The notes beneath the pieces are model-generated. The model did not search any database. It saw only the letters and a program-made list of their open reading frames with translations, and was not told where the DNA came from. From Micractinium sp. NFX-FRZ (lineage: Eukaryota > Chlorophyta > Trebouxiophyceae > Chlorellales > Chlorellaceae), in the NCBI GenBank assembly GCA_029339195.1, contig JAPTJF010000109.1:62001-126000 (forward strand): a stretch of 64,000 bases of DNA, written 5' to 3'. A program made the translations under genes and the position numbers. Shown in pieces: positions 11,712 to 22,300 of this stretch (the stretch's first letter is position 1; every line of letters begins with the position of its first letter).

Positions 11712-14157
11712 TCACTTCAGCAAAGCGGCAGAGGGGGTGTGCGCCCCCTGCCCCACACAGGAGGGAAGCACAGCGCACCATCGAGCTGCTGCTGCGGCTG
11801 TGGGGGAGCACGGCACACCATCAACACCGGGCAAACACTGCAGGCATGCTGCCACCAAAGCAGGTGCCGCAGGCAGCTGCCGGCACACAAGCGTACGGGC
11901 TTCCACCCCTGGCACACACGCAAGCCCACCGGGCACCCACCCGACAGCTCAGACGGCGCCGGCGGCAGCGGCTGCGCCGCCAAGTTCGCATTGGCGGCCG
12001 CGGCCGCGCGGCGCGGCCGCTGCCTGCGCTGGTCCTCCGCCGCGTCTGCGGCCCCGCCGCTGCCCGGCTGGCCGCCTGCTGCGCCCGCTGGCGCCACCTC
12101 AGCAGCATCTTCCATGTCAGCATCCATTGGCTGCACCACCTCCCCGGCCTCGTGGCGGGCCTGCAGCAGGCAGCGCATGAGGCAGGCAGGCGGAGCGGTC
12201 AGGGGAGGGGGCAGGGCAGGTGCCTTTGCACGGGCAGTTGCACCACGCACACCCGCCGCCTGGGCACAGAACCATGATGGAAGGCAGCAGGCAGGGGCGG
12301 CAGGCAGTACAGGGCCAGCATGGGCAGTTGGGTCAGCTTGAAAAGTAGCACTGCCCAGCGCGACCGCCCTGGCGCCACATCCCGTAAGGACCAGCTCGTG
12401 CGCTGCTTGCCGCCCGCTCTGCCCCCCGCCCCCCACCACCCCGCGTTGCCCCTACCCACCCACTCCCTCCCCTGCCTCACCCGCGCCGCCGCCCGGCCGC
12501 TGCCCACCGGTGTGTGGTGCCCGCTCGCCGCCCCGCCATCCTCCTCCTCCTCCTTCTTCAGGCGCATGCGGTGCTTCTGCAGGTGGCTCGCCACGTTCTC
12601 ACGCGTCAGGCCAGCCACCCCCATCTCCTGCAGCGGGAGCAAGGCAGGGCGGGGCGCAGAGGGATGTTGTGGAGCAGCGGGGCGACGCAACGGGCAGCAA
12701 GCCAGATGGGGTGTCCCTCTCACACACAATCCAAACAGAGCGGGCCGTGCGGCAGGCCAGCTGCGCATTCTGGCGGCTGCGGTAACTCAGCTGCCCGCGC
12801 GTTCATAGACGGTACGCCGGGCTGCATGACGGGATGAAGGCAGGAGCCCATCTGCACGTGCATACCCCAATGCTGCTGAAAGCACCGACACAGCGGTGCG
12901 CCCGCCCGCCCCACCCACCTTCATGACGGCCTTGGGCAGCGCGCGCTCCACGCCGCCCACCTTCTCCACAGCTTCCAAGAACCGACGGTGCAGCGCCGGC
13001 GTCCAGATGAGCCTGCCGGGTTGTGACACATGAGCAGGCAGGGAGGCGCTCGGATGAAATGGGACGAGGCAGTGCGGGCTGACAGGCAGTGCGGGCAGGT
13101 AGGTGCCGGCACGCACGCCTGCTAATGCGGGTGGGTGAATCGGTGCACGCTGCGTGCTGCACATGAGCCAACTATACAGCAGTGCCCACGCCTCCTGCTG
13201 GCCTGCAGTGCACGCCGGCAACCTGAAAGCACACTGGAATCGTCCACCCCACCCAGCACACTCACCGGGCCTTCTTGATGGCACAGGGGTCGTCATCCCC
13301 ATGCGCCCCGCCCTCCGACTGCTGCACCACCTCCTGTGCCTGCTGCTGCTGGGGCGAGGGCAGCACACTGCCGCCGCCAATGTTGCTGCCGCCGGGGGTG
13401 GGCAGCGGGAGCGGCAGCATGTTGGGCAGGCCGGCACCGGTGGCGGGGCCGGGCTGCTGAGCTGGAGGGAAGGCCTGCATGCCTGGGTACTGCAGCAGTG
13501 GAAGGCAAGCAGGGAGGCCGGGCAGGGGGCCGGCACATGGGGTGCTGGTGAGCGAGAGGGGGCGGGAAAGCAGGCTGCACGCACATAGCCGTGATGTCGA
13601 CAAGACTTTGCATACATGCCTGTTCAGTAGGATGGCAGATGCACTACAACAGCACTGCCTCACAGCGTGGATGCACAAGACAGCGCTGCGGCACGTGATG
13701 ATGCCTGGCAGCAGCAGCGGGTGCCGCACACAGGAAAGCACCCACACACGTATACACACGCAAGCACACGCGTGCGCCAACTGCGAGCTTGGGGCAGATC
13801 AACACACCTGCATCTGGGCGTAGGGTGGGTAGTAGTTGCCGTACTGCCCATTGTACTGCCCGTACTGCCCTCCATACTGGTACATGCCCCAGCCGCCGGG
13901 GGCGTATGGGTTTTGGTACGGCGCGTGGGCCGCCGCTGCGGCCGCAGCCTGCTGCTGCTGCCGCTGGAAGAAAGCGGCTGCATTGGCGGCGGCGCCCCCT
14001 GGCCCGCCCTGCTGCTGCTGCGACGCCTGCGCGTGAGCCTGCGCCTGCGCTTGCTGCTGCTGCTGCGCCTGTGCTGCCTGCTGCTGCTGCTGCTGCTGCG
14101 CCTGCTGCTGCTGTTGGAAGGCGGCCGCCGCCTGCTGCTGCTGGAACGCCGCTGCGG

Positions 14158-14190
<33 letters not shown>

Positions 14191-15289
14191 AGGCCTGCTG
14201 CGCCTGCCGCGCCTGCTGCGCTTGCTGCTGCTGGAAGGCCTGCTGCGCCTGCTGCTGCGCCTGCTGCTGTGCCTGCTGCTGAGCCTGCTGTTGCGCCTGC
14301 TGCTGCGCCTGCTGCTGCGCCTGCTGCTGCTGGTACGCCTGCTGCTGCGCAAACATGGCGACGGCCGCAACATGCTGCTGCTGCTGGTGATGCTCAAACT
14401 GAGCCACCACGGCGGCCTGGTCCTGCTGGGCCTGTGCAAAATCGTAGCGCAGGTGCGGCAGCGCCTGCTGCTGCTGCTGCTGGTCGTTGGACGGGTTGGA
14501 GGAGAAGTTGCGGTCAGAGGCGCCGGGGCCAGCTGGCGGGCCCCCGCCCTCGCCGTTGTCTCCGCCGCCGCCGCCGCTTGCTGCAGCCGCCAGGGCTGCC
14601 ATTGCGGCGGCCTGCTGCTCGGACAGCAGCCCCGAGAAGCTGACGGGGGGCATGCCGGAGCCCTGCCGCTGCATCATCAAAGGCGCGGCACCCTGCTGCC
14701 CCGTCTGCTGGCTGCCCGTCTCCTGCCCCGGCTGACGCCGCCCGCGCTGCCGCGAGTGCTGCTGCTGCTGCTGCTGCTGCTGAGAGGTGGGGGGCTGCGG
14801 GCGGCAGGCGGGCGAGGCGGCCATCACCGAGGGGTCCTCGCCGCTGCCTGGCGGCATTTGCGGGACCAGCGGCACCGAGTCTCGTGCCGTTGTGCCCACT
14901 GTGGCCGCCTGCGCCAGCTGCTGCGTCAAATGCTGCACCTGTTGCTGCTGCGTTAGCGGCGGGTCGGGCTGTTGCGGCTGCGGCGCAGCCTGCCGGCGGG
15001 CCGCCGCACCCTGCGTGCCCGGTCCGCCACCGCCGCCGCCCCGCCCCGAGGGCCCGCTGACATCGGCCCCCGCGCCACCGCCGACGAGGGCTGCTGCCAC
15101 GCGGGGCAGGCTGCTCACGCTGCTGTCGGTGCTCAGCCCGAAGCTGGCGGCCAGGGGCTGCGGGACTAGTGCGGCGTTCAGGTCTATCGTCTCTGCGAGC
15201 AGGCCATTCAAGAAGGAGTCTAGCTCCGGCACGGGGCCGCCCTGGGAGTCCCAGAAGGGGTCTGGGGGAAGCAGTGGGTCTGCATTCAT
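11712..15289 (-). CDS. GARP (LUX/ARR-B-type Myb) DNA-binding factor, polyQ
   Basis: Nuclear transcription factor with a single GARP Myb-like domain. The ATG is at 15289; proposed exons are 13808-15289, 13266-13489, 12919-13012, 12481-12627 and from 12160 down to about 11712 (3' end uncertain). The GARP domain is split over three exons: it starts RLIWTPALHRRFLEAVEKVG, continues ERALPKAVMK and ends GLTRENVASHLQKHRMRLKK. The VASHLQKHR helix is typical of plant LUX/PCL1 and type-B response-regulator GARP domains. No receiver domain is present, so a LUX-like or free-standing GARP is more likely than a response regulator. The first exon (494 codons) begins MNADPLLPPDPFWDSQGG and contains a very long Gln/Ala region (about 14040-14360 on the plus strand), then Tyr/Gly/Pro-rich repeats. 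An acidic tail with PMDADMEDAAEV follows the DNA-binding domain. Circadian or nutrient-response roles known for algal GARP proteins are possible but not shown here. Confidence 0.82.
14040..14360 (-). repeat. coding CAG/CAA-type polyglutamine-alanine tract
   Basis: The plus strand reads ctgctgctg interrupted by cgc and gcc, which on the minus strand encodes long runs of Gln with a QQQA-like period. It lies inside the first exon of the GARP gene. Such prion-like, length-variable tracts are common in algal transcription factors. Confidence 0.85.
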
Positions 15290-16384
15290 CCTGAGGGTGA
15301 CTGAGGCCCAAGCGGACGGGCTGGACGGTGTCGTGGGAGGTCGGCGCGAAGGTGCAAGTGCGGCTGCGGAAGCGGGGAGAACAAAGACCTGTGTCGGACG
15401 GGACGGGGTGCCACGCAGCCGGCATGAGCCTCCAGTCACTGCCAAAGCGCAGCGCTGCTTGCAGCACAAAATTTCCCGCGTGTTTCGAGCCCCTGACTGA
15501 AGCGTCCCACGTCAAAGTGGCGAACCCCTTACATGGAGACGCTTGCGCCACCCCTCGGCTCCCTCTGCACTGCATCTATGCGTCATGCAGAACTCCCGAG
15601 CTCACAAGCACATAAGAAGCCGCGGGGTGTGACTCTGGCTGCGCCCAGGCGTGCTCCGCTTCCGCCACCGCCCCGGTGCCAGAGGGCAGTACCATTTCCT
15701 TCCATTTCTTTCGTTACCTTTTGCCTCACTTCGCCACAGCCTCTAATGAGCTCAGCGCATGACACCGACGTGTTCCAGCTCCAAATCAGGGCTGGTGCCA
15801 GGGCGTGCGGTTGTTGTTTGGTTGGCACACACCTCCTGGCATGGCCTGTCGGGTGCCCTCGTGTGTGGGGGAGGAGAGCTGAAGCAGGCGCCTCTTTGCC
15901 GCCTCACCAACTGCCGAGGGAGGCGTCGTGAGACAAAGTGCCATTTGGGGCAGCCCATGGGTACCACGGCAGCGCCCAGCTGCTTCTGAAGCACAGGCAA
16001 GCCAGCCTTTGCAGCTGGGCGCTGCTTGGAGGCATGGGCAGCAGGTGAAACGGTGGAGCAGGCTCAGCACCCTCGCACAACCACCACTGCTGCACTGCTC
16101 TAGCGACTCGTGGTTCAAGCGCAAGAGGCGACGCAGGATTATCCGGGAGACTGCCGTATGAATCCAGACGCTCAAGTGCATGGCCCCACTCCCAGCAGAT
16201 GATTGGGAGGCTCTGCAGCGCTCTGCTGTGTCTCCGCAGTGCATCCCTCCCGCGTGATGGGAGGGTGCCTGTACCTCCGCAGCGTGCATGGCAGCAGGGC
16301 TGTACGGTTATACCTTACAGCACAAAAGTAAAGTAAGAACCTTGCAGCATGCGCGCGCGCCGGAGGCATGCTGCTGCCAGCCCC
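15290..16384. other. spacer between two minus-strand genes
   Basis: About 1.1 kb upstream of the GARP start codon and downstream of EMC2. It must hold the GARP promoter and 5' UTR and the EMC2 3' UTR. A reverse-strand TGTAA (ttaca at 16315-16319) lies 66 bases beyond the EMC2 stop. I see no other gene. Confidence 0.45.
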
Positions 16385-19045
16385 TCACAGCAGCCCCTGC
16401 GCCTTGAGCATGCCCCGCACCAGCGGCAGCTTGTCCGGGCAGTGCACCGCATACTGCTGCTGCAGGCTCTGTGCCGCCACCTTTGCCAGCTCAGCTCCAT
16501 CCTCCTCATCGCCCGCGCTGCTGCCGCCGCCACTGCGCCGCAGGCCCGACAGCTGCGCTGCGCAGGCGCACACGCCGTAGAGCGCACGCAGGTTGCGCCC
16601 ACGGGTCATCTCAATCACGCCTGCAGCAGGGTGCACGACACTCTTCTTTGTTCCGGCAAGGCAGGGCGGCATCTGAGCTGTGCATTCGCATTCCTTTGCC
16701 GGTGGCCGGCGTGCATGTCGTTGCAAGCAGCAAGGCGAGAGCGCCGCGCCATGGCATGCCGAGCTCTCAACAACAACCTCAGTGCAGTCGAGGCGTGCAC
16801 CTGCACTCCTGCCACCCATGCTCACCCCAGCAGGCTGGCCCGCATGCCGGCACGCGCGCACGCAATGCCAGTCAGGCTCTGCCAGTGCAGGCCCATATGC
16901 ACACAGCACACACGCACCTGAGTAGTAGGCGCGTGCTGTGCGCCAGTTGTGCGCGCCCCCCTGCGTGTACAGCGTGTCTGCCAGCAGCAGGTGGCGCGCC
17001 GGGTCGGCAGGCTGGTGCAGCAGCAGCTCCTCCAGGCAGAACGCTGCCTGCTGGTACATCTGCAGTACGAGTGGCGGGTTTCATGCAGTACACGTTCAGG
17101 CACGGGTGCAGCTCCTGCAGGCAAATTGTGGCCTGCTAGTAACAGTTGCAAAACCGACAGGAGGCAGCGGGAAGGGAGGGGCAGCTGGGAGGGGCAGGCA
17201 CTACCTGCTGCAGGCCCTCGACTCCCAAAGCAATTGGTTTCCCGGGCCCAACCCGAGGCCGCCACACCAAGAGGCTCGGCTGAAGGAGACGGTGCGTGCG
17301 CCCTGCCCCACCTGCATCTGAAACCGCATGTCGGCCTCCCCTCCCAAGGCGAAGCAAGCAAGCACTCGAAAAATGAACGGAATGCATCTCTGGATGCGTC
17401 CCCACCTGCATCTGGAGATACAGGTCCGCCGCCTCCTCCCAGGCCAGCCAGTCGGTGGCCCCCTGTGCCGCCAGGTAGGTCTTCAGCAGCTCCACTGCAC
17501 CCGCCAGGTCGCCCTGCCCACGCCGCAGCGCCGCCTGCAGGGCAAGCCAGGAGCAGCAGGGGCGAGCAGCGAGGGGTGAGGCAAACTTGCTGTCAAATCA
17601 CCAGTCCCACTGCAGTCACCAGGTCATTTGGTGCCCATGCTGCAGCCCACGACTTGAATGTCATGTCTGTTCCAAGCCCACCACACAGCTGCTTGGGTCA
17701 GCCTTCAACTCCACGGCATGCAGCGCCCCTCGCAACCAGCATCCGCTTCAAGGCTGACTGGACGAGACTGTGAAAGCAGAAAAGTACACACGCACGCACG
17801 ATAGCCGCACCCAGCGCCCCAACTCGCCACACACAGCCCACGCACCATGCGCTTGAGTATCGTGGCGCTGCTTGGGTCAGCCTCCAGCTCCTTGGCATAC
17901 AGCGCCTCGGCCTCTGGCCAATTGCCCAGCAGCTCAAAATACATGCCCTGTGGGGGCGGCGGAGGGGGACGGAAAATAGAGGGGTGCGAGTGTGGGGGCC
18001 ATGTGTGTGGGGCGGCGGCACACACACGTGCCAACACCACAGCGCACCATAGCGCGCTGCATGCACACACCGTCACCCCTCCGGCTGCCTTGGGTGCCGG
18101 AGGGGGCGCACTCAGAGCTTCACCAGCCACACCACGCCGCATAAAGGGCCCCACCCTCTTGGAACACGCCCGCTTCCGACAACCGCCACCAAACCGGCTG
18201 GCGCGGCGCCCAAAAGGAACCGTTTGTGCACACTGTTCACCAGGTGTGCATTCCCCCATCCCCTGGGAACTGAGTCCCACATGTTCCACTGCCCAACGCA
18301 CCGTCAGCCTGCTGGCCCGTGCGCCCGCGGGGAAGCGCTTGTGCACGTTCTTCACCAGCCGCAGCGCCAGCTCCTTGCACCCCGCCTCCATGGCAGCAAT
18401 CGCCACCTGCTCGTGCACCTCCCACACTGCACGCACGCACGCAGGTGGGCGGCGGCGGCAGCAAGCTGTCAGATACCTACCCCCAGGCTGCGGGGGTGCA
18501 GGAAATAGGGGGCGAGGAGAGGGCGGAAGGCATGCAGGCGGCTGCGGTGCTCCACGGAAAAGCAAGTCCTCCGCCTGCCTACCTCGTCTGCTCCCCTTTG
18601 CTGACCACGGCTGCACTTTAGAACCGCGCTGCTATCATTGCGTCTCTCCCCAGGGCCCCAACCATCCATGCCCAGCTAGGTCTGCCCCACTCACGCTCTT
18701 CCGTGTCCAACTTGCGCGCATGCCGGCTGAGCAGCTCCGTGCCGTACTGCACCACCCGCTCTGTGTCCCGCACACGCAGCACGCGCACCTGCAAGGAGGC
18801 AGGGGGGCCGAGGACGGGCTGCTAAGCGCCGGCGGGCGGTGGGCAGTGAAGGCGGCGGCGGGCGCTGCGAGGCAGGCTCTGCTGGTCGGGCAGGCTCCCC
18901 CTGCTGTTGGGGACGTTATGAACCGCATGCCGCTCACCTGCCGCAGGTAGTCCCTCAGCCCGGCGAAGCTGGGGTGCTCTCCAGCAGAGGCCAGTTCCTT
19001 GCGCAGTCGGGCCAGCACAGCGCTGCCGTCTGCCGCTGTTGCCAT
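16385..19045 (-). CDS. EMC2: ER membrane protein complex subunit 2 (EMC2), TPR protein
   Basis: Soluble cytosolic TPR subunit of the ER membrane protein complex, which inserts transmembrane segments into the ER membrane. Proposed exons are 18938-19045, 18695-18788, 18302-18426, 17846-17947, 17406-17534, 16918-17059 and 16385-16620. All phases agree and give 311 residues, close to the usual EMC2 length of about 300. TPR-like helices include GNWPEAEALYAKELEADPSS, TDWLAWEEAADLYLQMQ, AAFCLEELLLHQPADPARHL and a final exon with GRNLRALYGVCACAAQLSGL. The LEELLLHQP and YTQGG segments closely match EMC2 (TTC35) proteins. Four introns each contain a degraded copy of part of the neighbouring exon. The gene is head to head with the DEG9-type protease, 327 bases apart. 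Confidence 0.9.
17018..18357 (-). repeat. four degraded exon-edge copies inside EMC2 introns
   Basis: Read on the plus strand, exon-copy pairs are: 17018-17064 with 17106-17150; 17398-17450 with 17306-17350; 17871-17920 with 17692-17740 (cttgggtcagcctccagc against cttgggtcagccttcaac); and 18308-18357 with 18197-18243. In the third and fourth pairs the copy extends across much of the exon end. Three of the four copies lie just 3' of the true exon in gene orientation, consistent with tandem duplication followed by decay. Confidence 0.75.
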
Positions 19046-19372
19046 TGTGCGCTGATTTCGTTACACGGATCCCCTGATATCGTTTGAAGGACGGTGCGCT
19101 GAGAGGTGGCGATGAAACTGGAACTTCCGCGCTTGTCTGCGCCTGGGTTGCTACACTCTAAGATGCTTGATCTCTCCTTCTTCGATCACAGGGCCTCCTT
19201 CGACCAGGCTCACGCCAACTCAGTTGCATTTCACGAGCCAAGCATGCTCCTCGGCAAGCCGCCCATCGCGGCCCCCTCGCATTGTTTTCGGCTTTAGCGG
19301 CATCGATCGCGAACCCTCAGCTCTCCCGCGCAGCCTTGCCCCGCAAGCCGAGCGACACCAGCAATTTGCGCT
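19046..19372. promoter_or_regulatory. bidirectional promoter between EMC2 and the DEG9-type gene
   Basis: Only 327 bases separate the two start codons (19045 minus, 19373 plus), so both genes must share this region for their promoters and 5' UTRs. It is less GC-rich than the neighbouring exons. No obvious TATA box is seen. Confidence 0.65.
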
Positions 19373-22300
19373 ATGCCGCCCAAGAAGAAGGGCGCTGCTG
19401 CTGCAGCGGACGCACATGAGCCCTCAACTAGTCAGGTAAGCTGAACGTGCGCCATTGACCGCCATCTCTTCTGGATTGTCCCCCTTGCCAGCGCCCTTGC
19501 CAGCGCCTCCTACCAATCAGATCATCGTGCCGGGATGCGCTGCAGGGCACCAGCCCCACAGGCACTCCAATTGCCACCACCGCCGCCGCCGCTGCCTCGG
19601 CGCCGCCCAGCTCTACCCGCAGCGGGCGGCGGCGCACGGCAGCACAGCCGCCCATGGCCAGCCCTGCTGCTGCGGCAGGTGGCAGCGGCGAGCAGGCCAA
19701 CGACCCGCCGCCCAGCAAGAAGCGGCGGAAGGAGCGCCTGCCGGGCGACCACGGCACCACGTCAGCAGCGGCTGCCGCGGCGGCAGCCGACGCCGAGGAA
19801 GCCGCGGCCGGTGCTGGCGGCGCTACCGCCAATGGCGGCATCATGTCTCCGCGCAGCCCGCCTTCCGGATACTACGATGCAGGGCCCACCAACCGGCGGG
19901 CCAGTGATGATCTGATGGAGGCAGTGGTCAAGGTGGGTTGACCGGGTGGCGGGATCGACCGTTTGACCAGTTTGGTCAACGTGGGTGCTGGCTGCACGTG
20001 AGCTCACGGTTGCACATCTCACGGGTGCACATTACAGGTGCTCACGTGGTTTCCTGGGCGCATCAGCATGCATGTACTTACATAGCAGTCACGTTGACGT
20101 GCGCTGCACGCATGCTGGCGTTCACGTGTTCACATGCTGCAAGCGTGCCTAGCTTCAGCCTGACCACTGCCTAAGCACACAAGACCATATTCAAACACCA
20201 AATGCTCACACGCACAACCCATGCACATGCTGGCCGGCCTCCTGCAGGTGTTCACGGTGCATTCAGAGCCCAACTTCAGCCTGCCCTGGCAGCGCAAGCG
20301 CCAGTTCTCCTCCTCAGGCAGCGGGTTTGTCATCGGGGGCAAGCGCCTGCTGACCAACGCACACTGCGTGGACCACCACACGCAGGTTGGTTGCTGGGGC
20401 AGGGGGTGTGGAAACCGGGGCATGGGGGCTGGCGGGGACTGGTGCGAAGCGCTGCAGGTTCTTGTGCCTTCTGCCACTGATGCCGGCGCTGCTCCGGCTG
20501 GCTGCCACGCTGGCGTAGGCGCAGCTGAGGATGCACGCGTTCACCAAGCGATAATGGCTCACTGCTGTGCACGTATTGAGTGCCACCGCTTGCGCCGTCG
20601 CCCTCTCTTGCCGCTCACCTCGGCTCAAGCCAAGGTGACGCGGCGGGGGGAGGAGCAGTGCCAAGTAGTTACAGCTCACCGCCTGGAGTCCCTGCCTGAA
20701 CACTCTCCCCCTCTGCCCTCCCCACTCCTTCTCCCCCCGTAGGTCAAGGTGAAGCGGCGGGGCAGCGACGCCAAGTATGTGGCTCAGGTGCTGGCCATCG
20801 GTGTGGAGTGCGACATTGCCCTGCTCACGGTGGAGGACGAAAGCTTCTGGGAGGGGCTGGAGGCGGTGCAGTTTGGCAGCCTGCCGCGCCTGCAGGACAG
20901 CGTGACGGTCATCGGGTGAGCCGCCTGCCTGCTGCTGCTGCTGGCATGATGGGCTGCGGGTGCTGGTGGGGCAGGAGGGTGTCGGCTGGGCTGGCAATTT
21001 GGAGATGGGTGGCGTGGTCACAGACAGATGCCGGAGCGAGCATGGCGACAGGGTGGGGCATAGCTGTTTGTCGCCGCAGCCTGCGCCACACAGCATGTGT
21101 TGCACGATGTGCATCCCGTGGTCGCCTTGCCGCCCATGCCGGGTGCTGCGCTAAGCTGTTGCCGTGGCATGCGTGCAGGTACCCCATTGGCGGCGACACC
21201 ATGAGCGTCACCTCGGGGGTGGTGAGCCGCATTGAGGTGACAGGGTACGCGCACGGAGGGGCGGAGCTGCTGGGGATCCAGGTGAGAGAGGGTTTTGGGA
21301 GGTGTTGCGGGGAGTTTGGGGGGAGGGGAATGGAGGTTCTACTTGGACCGCATCGAGTGAAGTGATGAGAAATGCGCACGGCAGTGCGGAGCTGCTAAGA
21401 CTTTAGGTGTGGCCCTCGGGTGGGATGTGGGGGAGGCGAGGCCGGGTGGGGGCGGGCGGGGAGCTGTAGCATCGAGGTGACACTGCTGCGCTCGCACGCA
21501 ATGGCGCAGAGCTGCTCCGGCGCACAGAGCCGCTCCTCCGAGACCCTGGTCTCCCCTGCCCTCTTCTGCACCGTCTCCCTGCTCCGTGCTGCCTCACCCT
21601 ACCTCCTTCATCCCACGCGTCCTCCCTGCCTCGTGTGTACCCCCTCCCAGCCCCGTTCCGCCTCCTACCTTACTCCTGCATCCCATGCTTCTGCCCCTGC
21701 AGGTCGACGCCGCCATCAACAGCGGCAACAGCGGCGGCCCCGCATTCAACGACCGCGGTGAGACGGCGGTGCATGGCTGGGGCAGGCTCACAGTTGGGCA
21801 GGTGCAGGAGCACCCGGCAATCCCAACCTGCCTGGCCATGCTGTGACACACCGCCTTGGCCCACTTTGGCCACCCCAAGCACGTATTGTTACGCTGACTC
21901 TTTGTTTGTTTGCTGACCTGCCCGTGGCCATGCAGGCGAGTGCGTGGGCATTGCCTTCCAGTCCCTTAAAAACGAGGACACCGAGAACATTTCGTACATC
22001 ATCCCCACGCCAGGTGCGCGTCAGCCGAGCACACTAGCATGGCGGGGCAGGGGCAGTGCCCTGCGCTTTGCCACCTCACCCCCAGCCTTGCTGTGCATCA
22101 TCCTACTCGCCCTTCTGCGTGCGCACCCAGCTTTGCCGCAGACTTCTGCTCGCGTGCGCCCAGCTGCCGCTGTGTTTCGTTACGGCTTTGTGGCCACATG
22201 CGGCGTGTTCTTTCTTCCTTTCGTTCCTCTGCAGTCATCCAGCACTTCATCAACGACTACGAGCGCAACGGGCGCTACACTGGCTTCCCATCCATGGTGT

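Noticed and set aside
13836..14960. Large plus-strand open frame opposite the GARP factor
   Set aside because: It encodes Leu/Arg/Ala runs that are the antisense of the polyQ region. The minus frame contains the conserved GARP domain downstream in phase.
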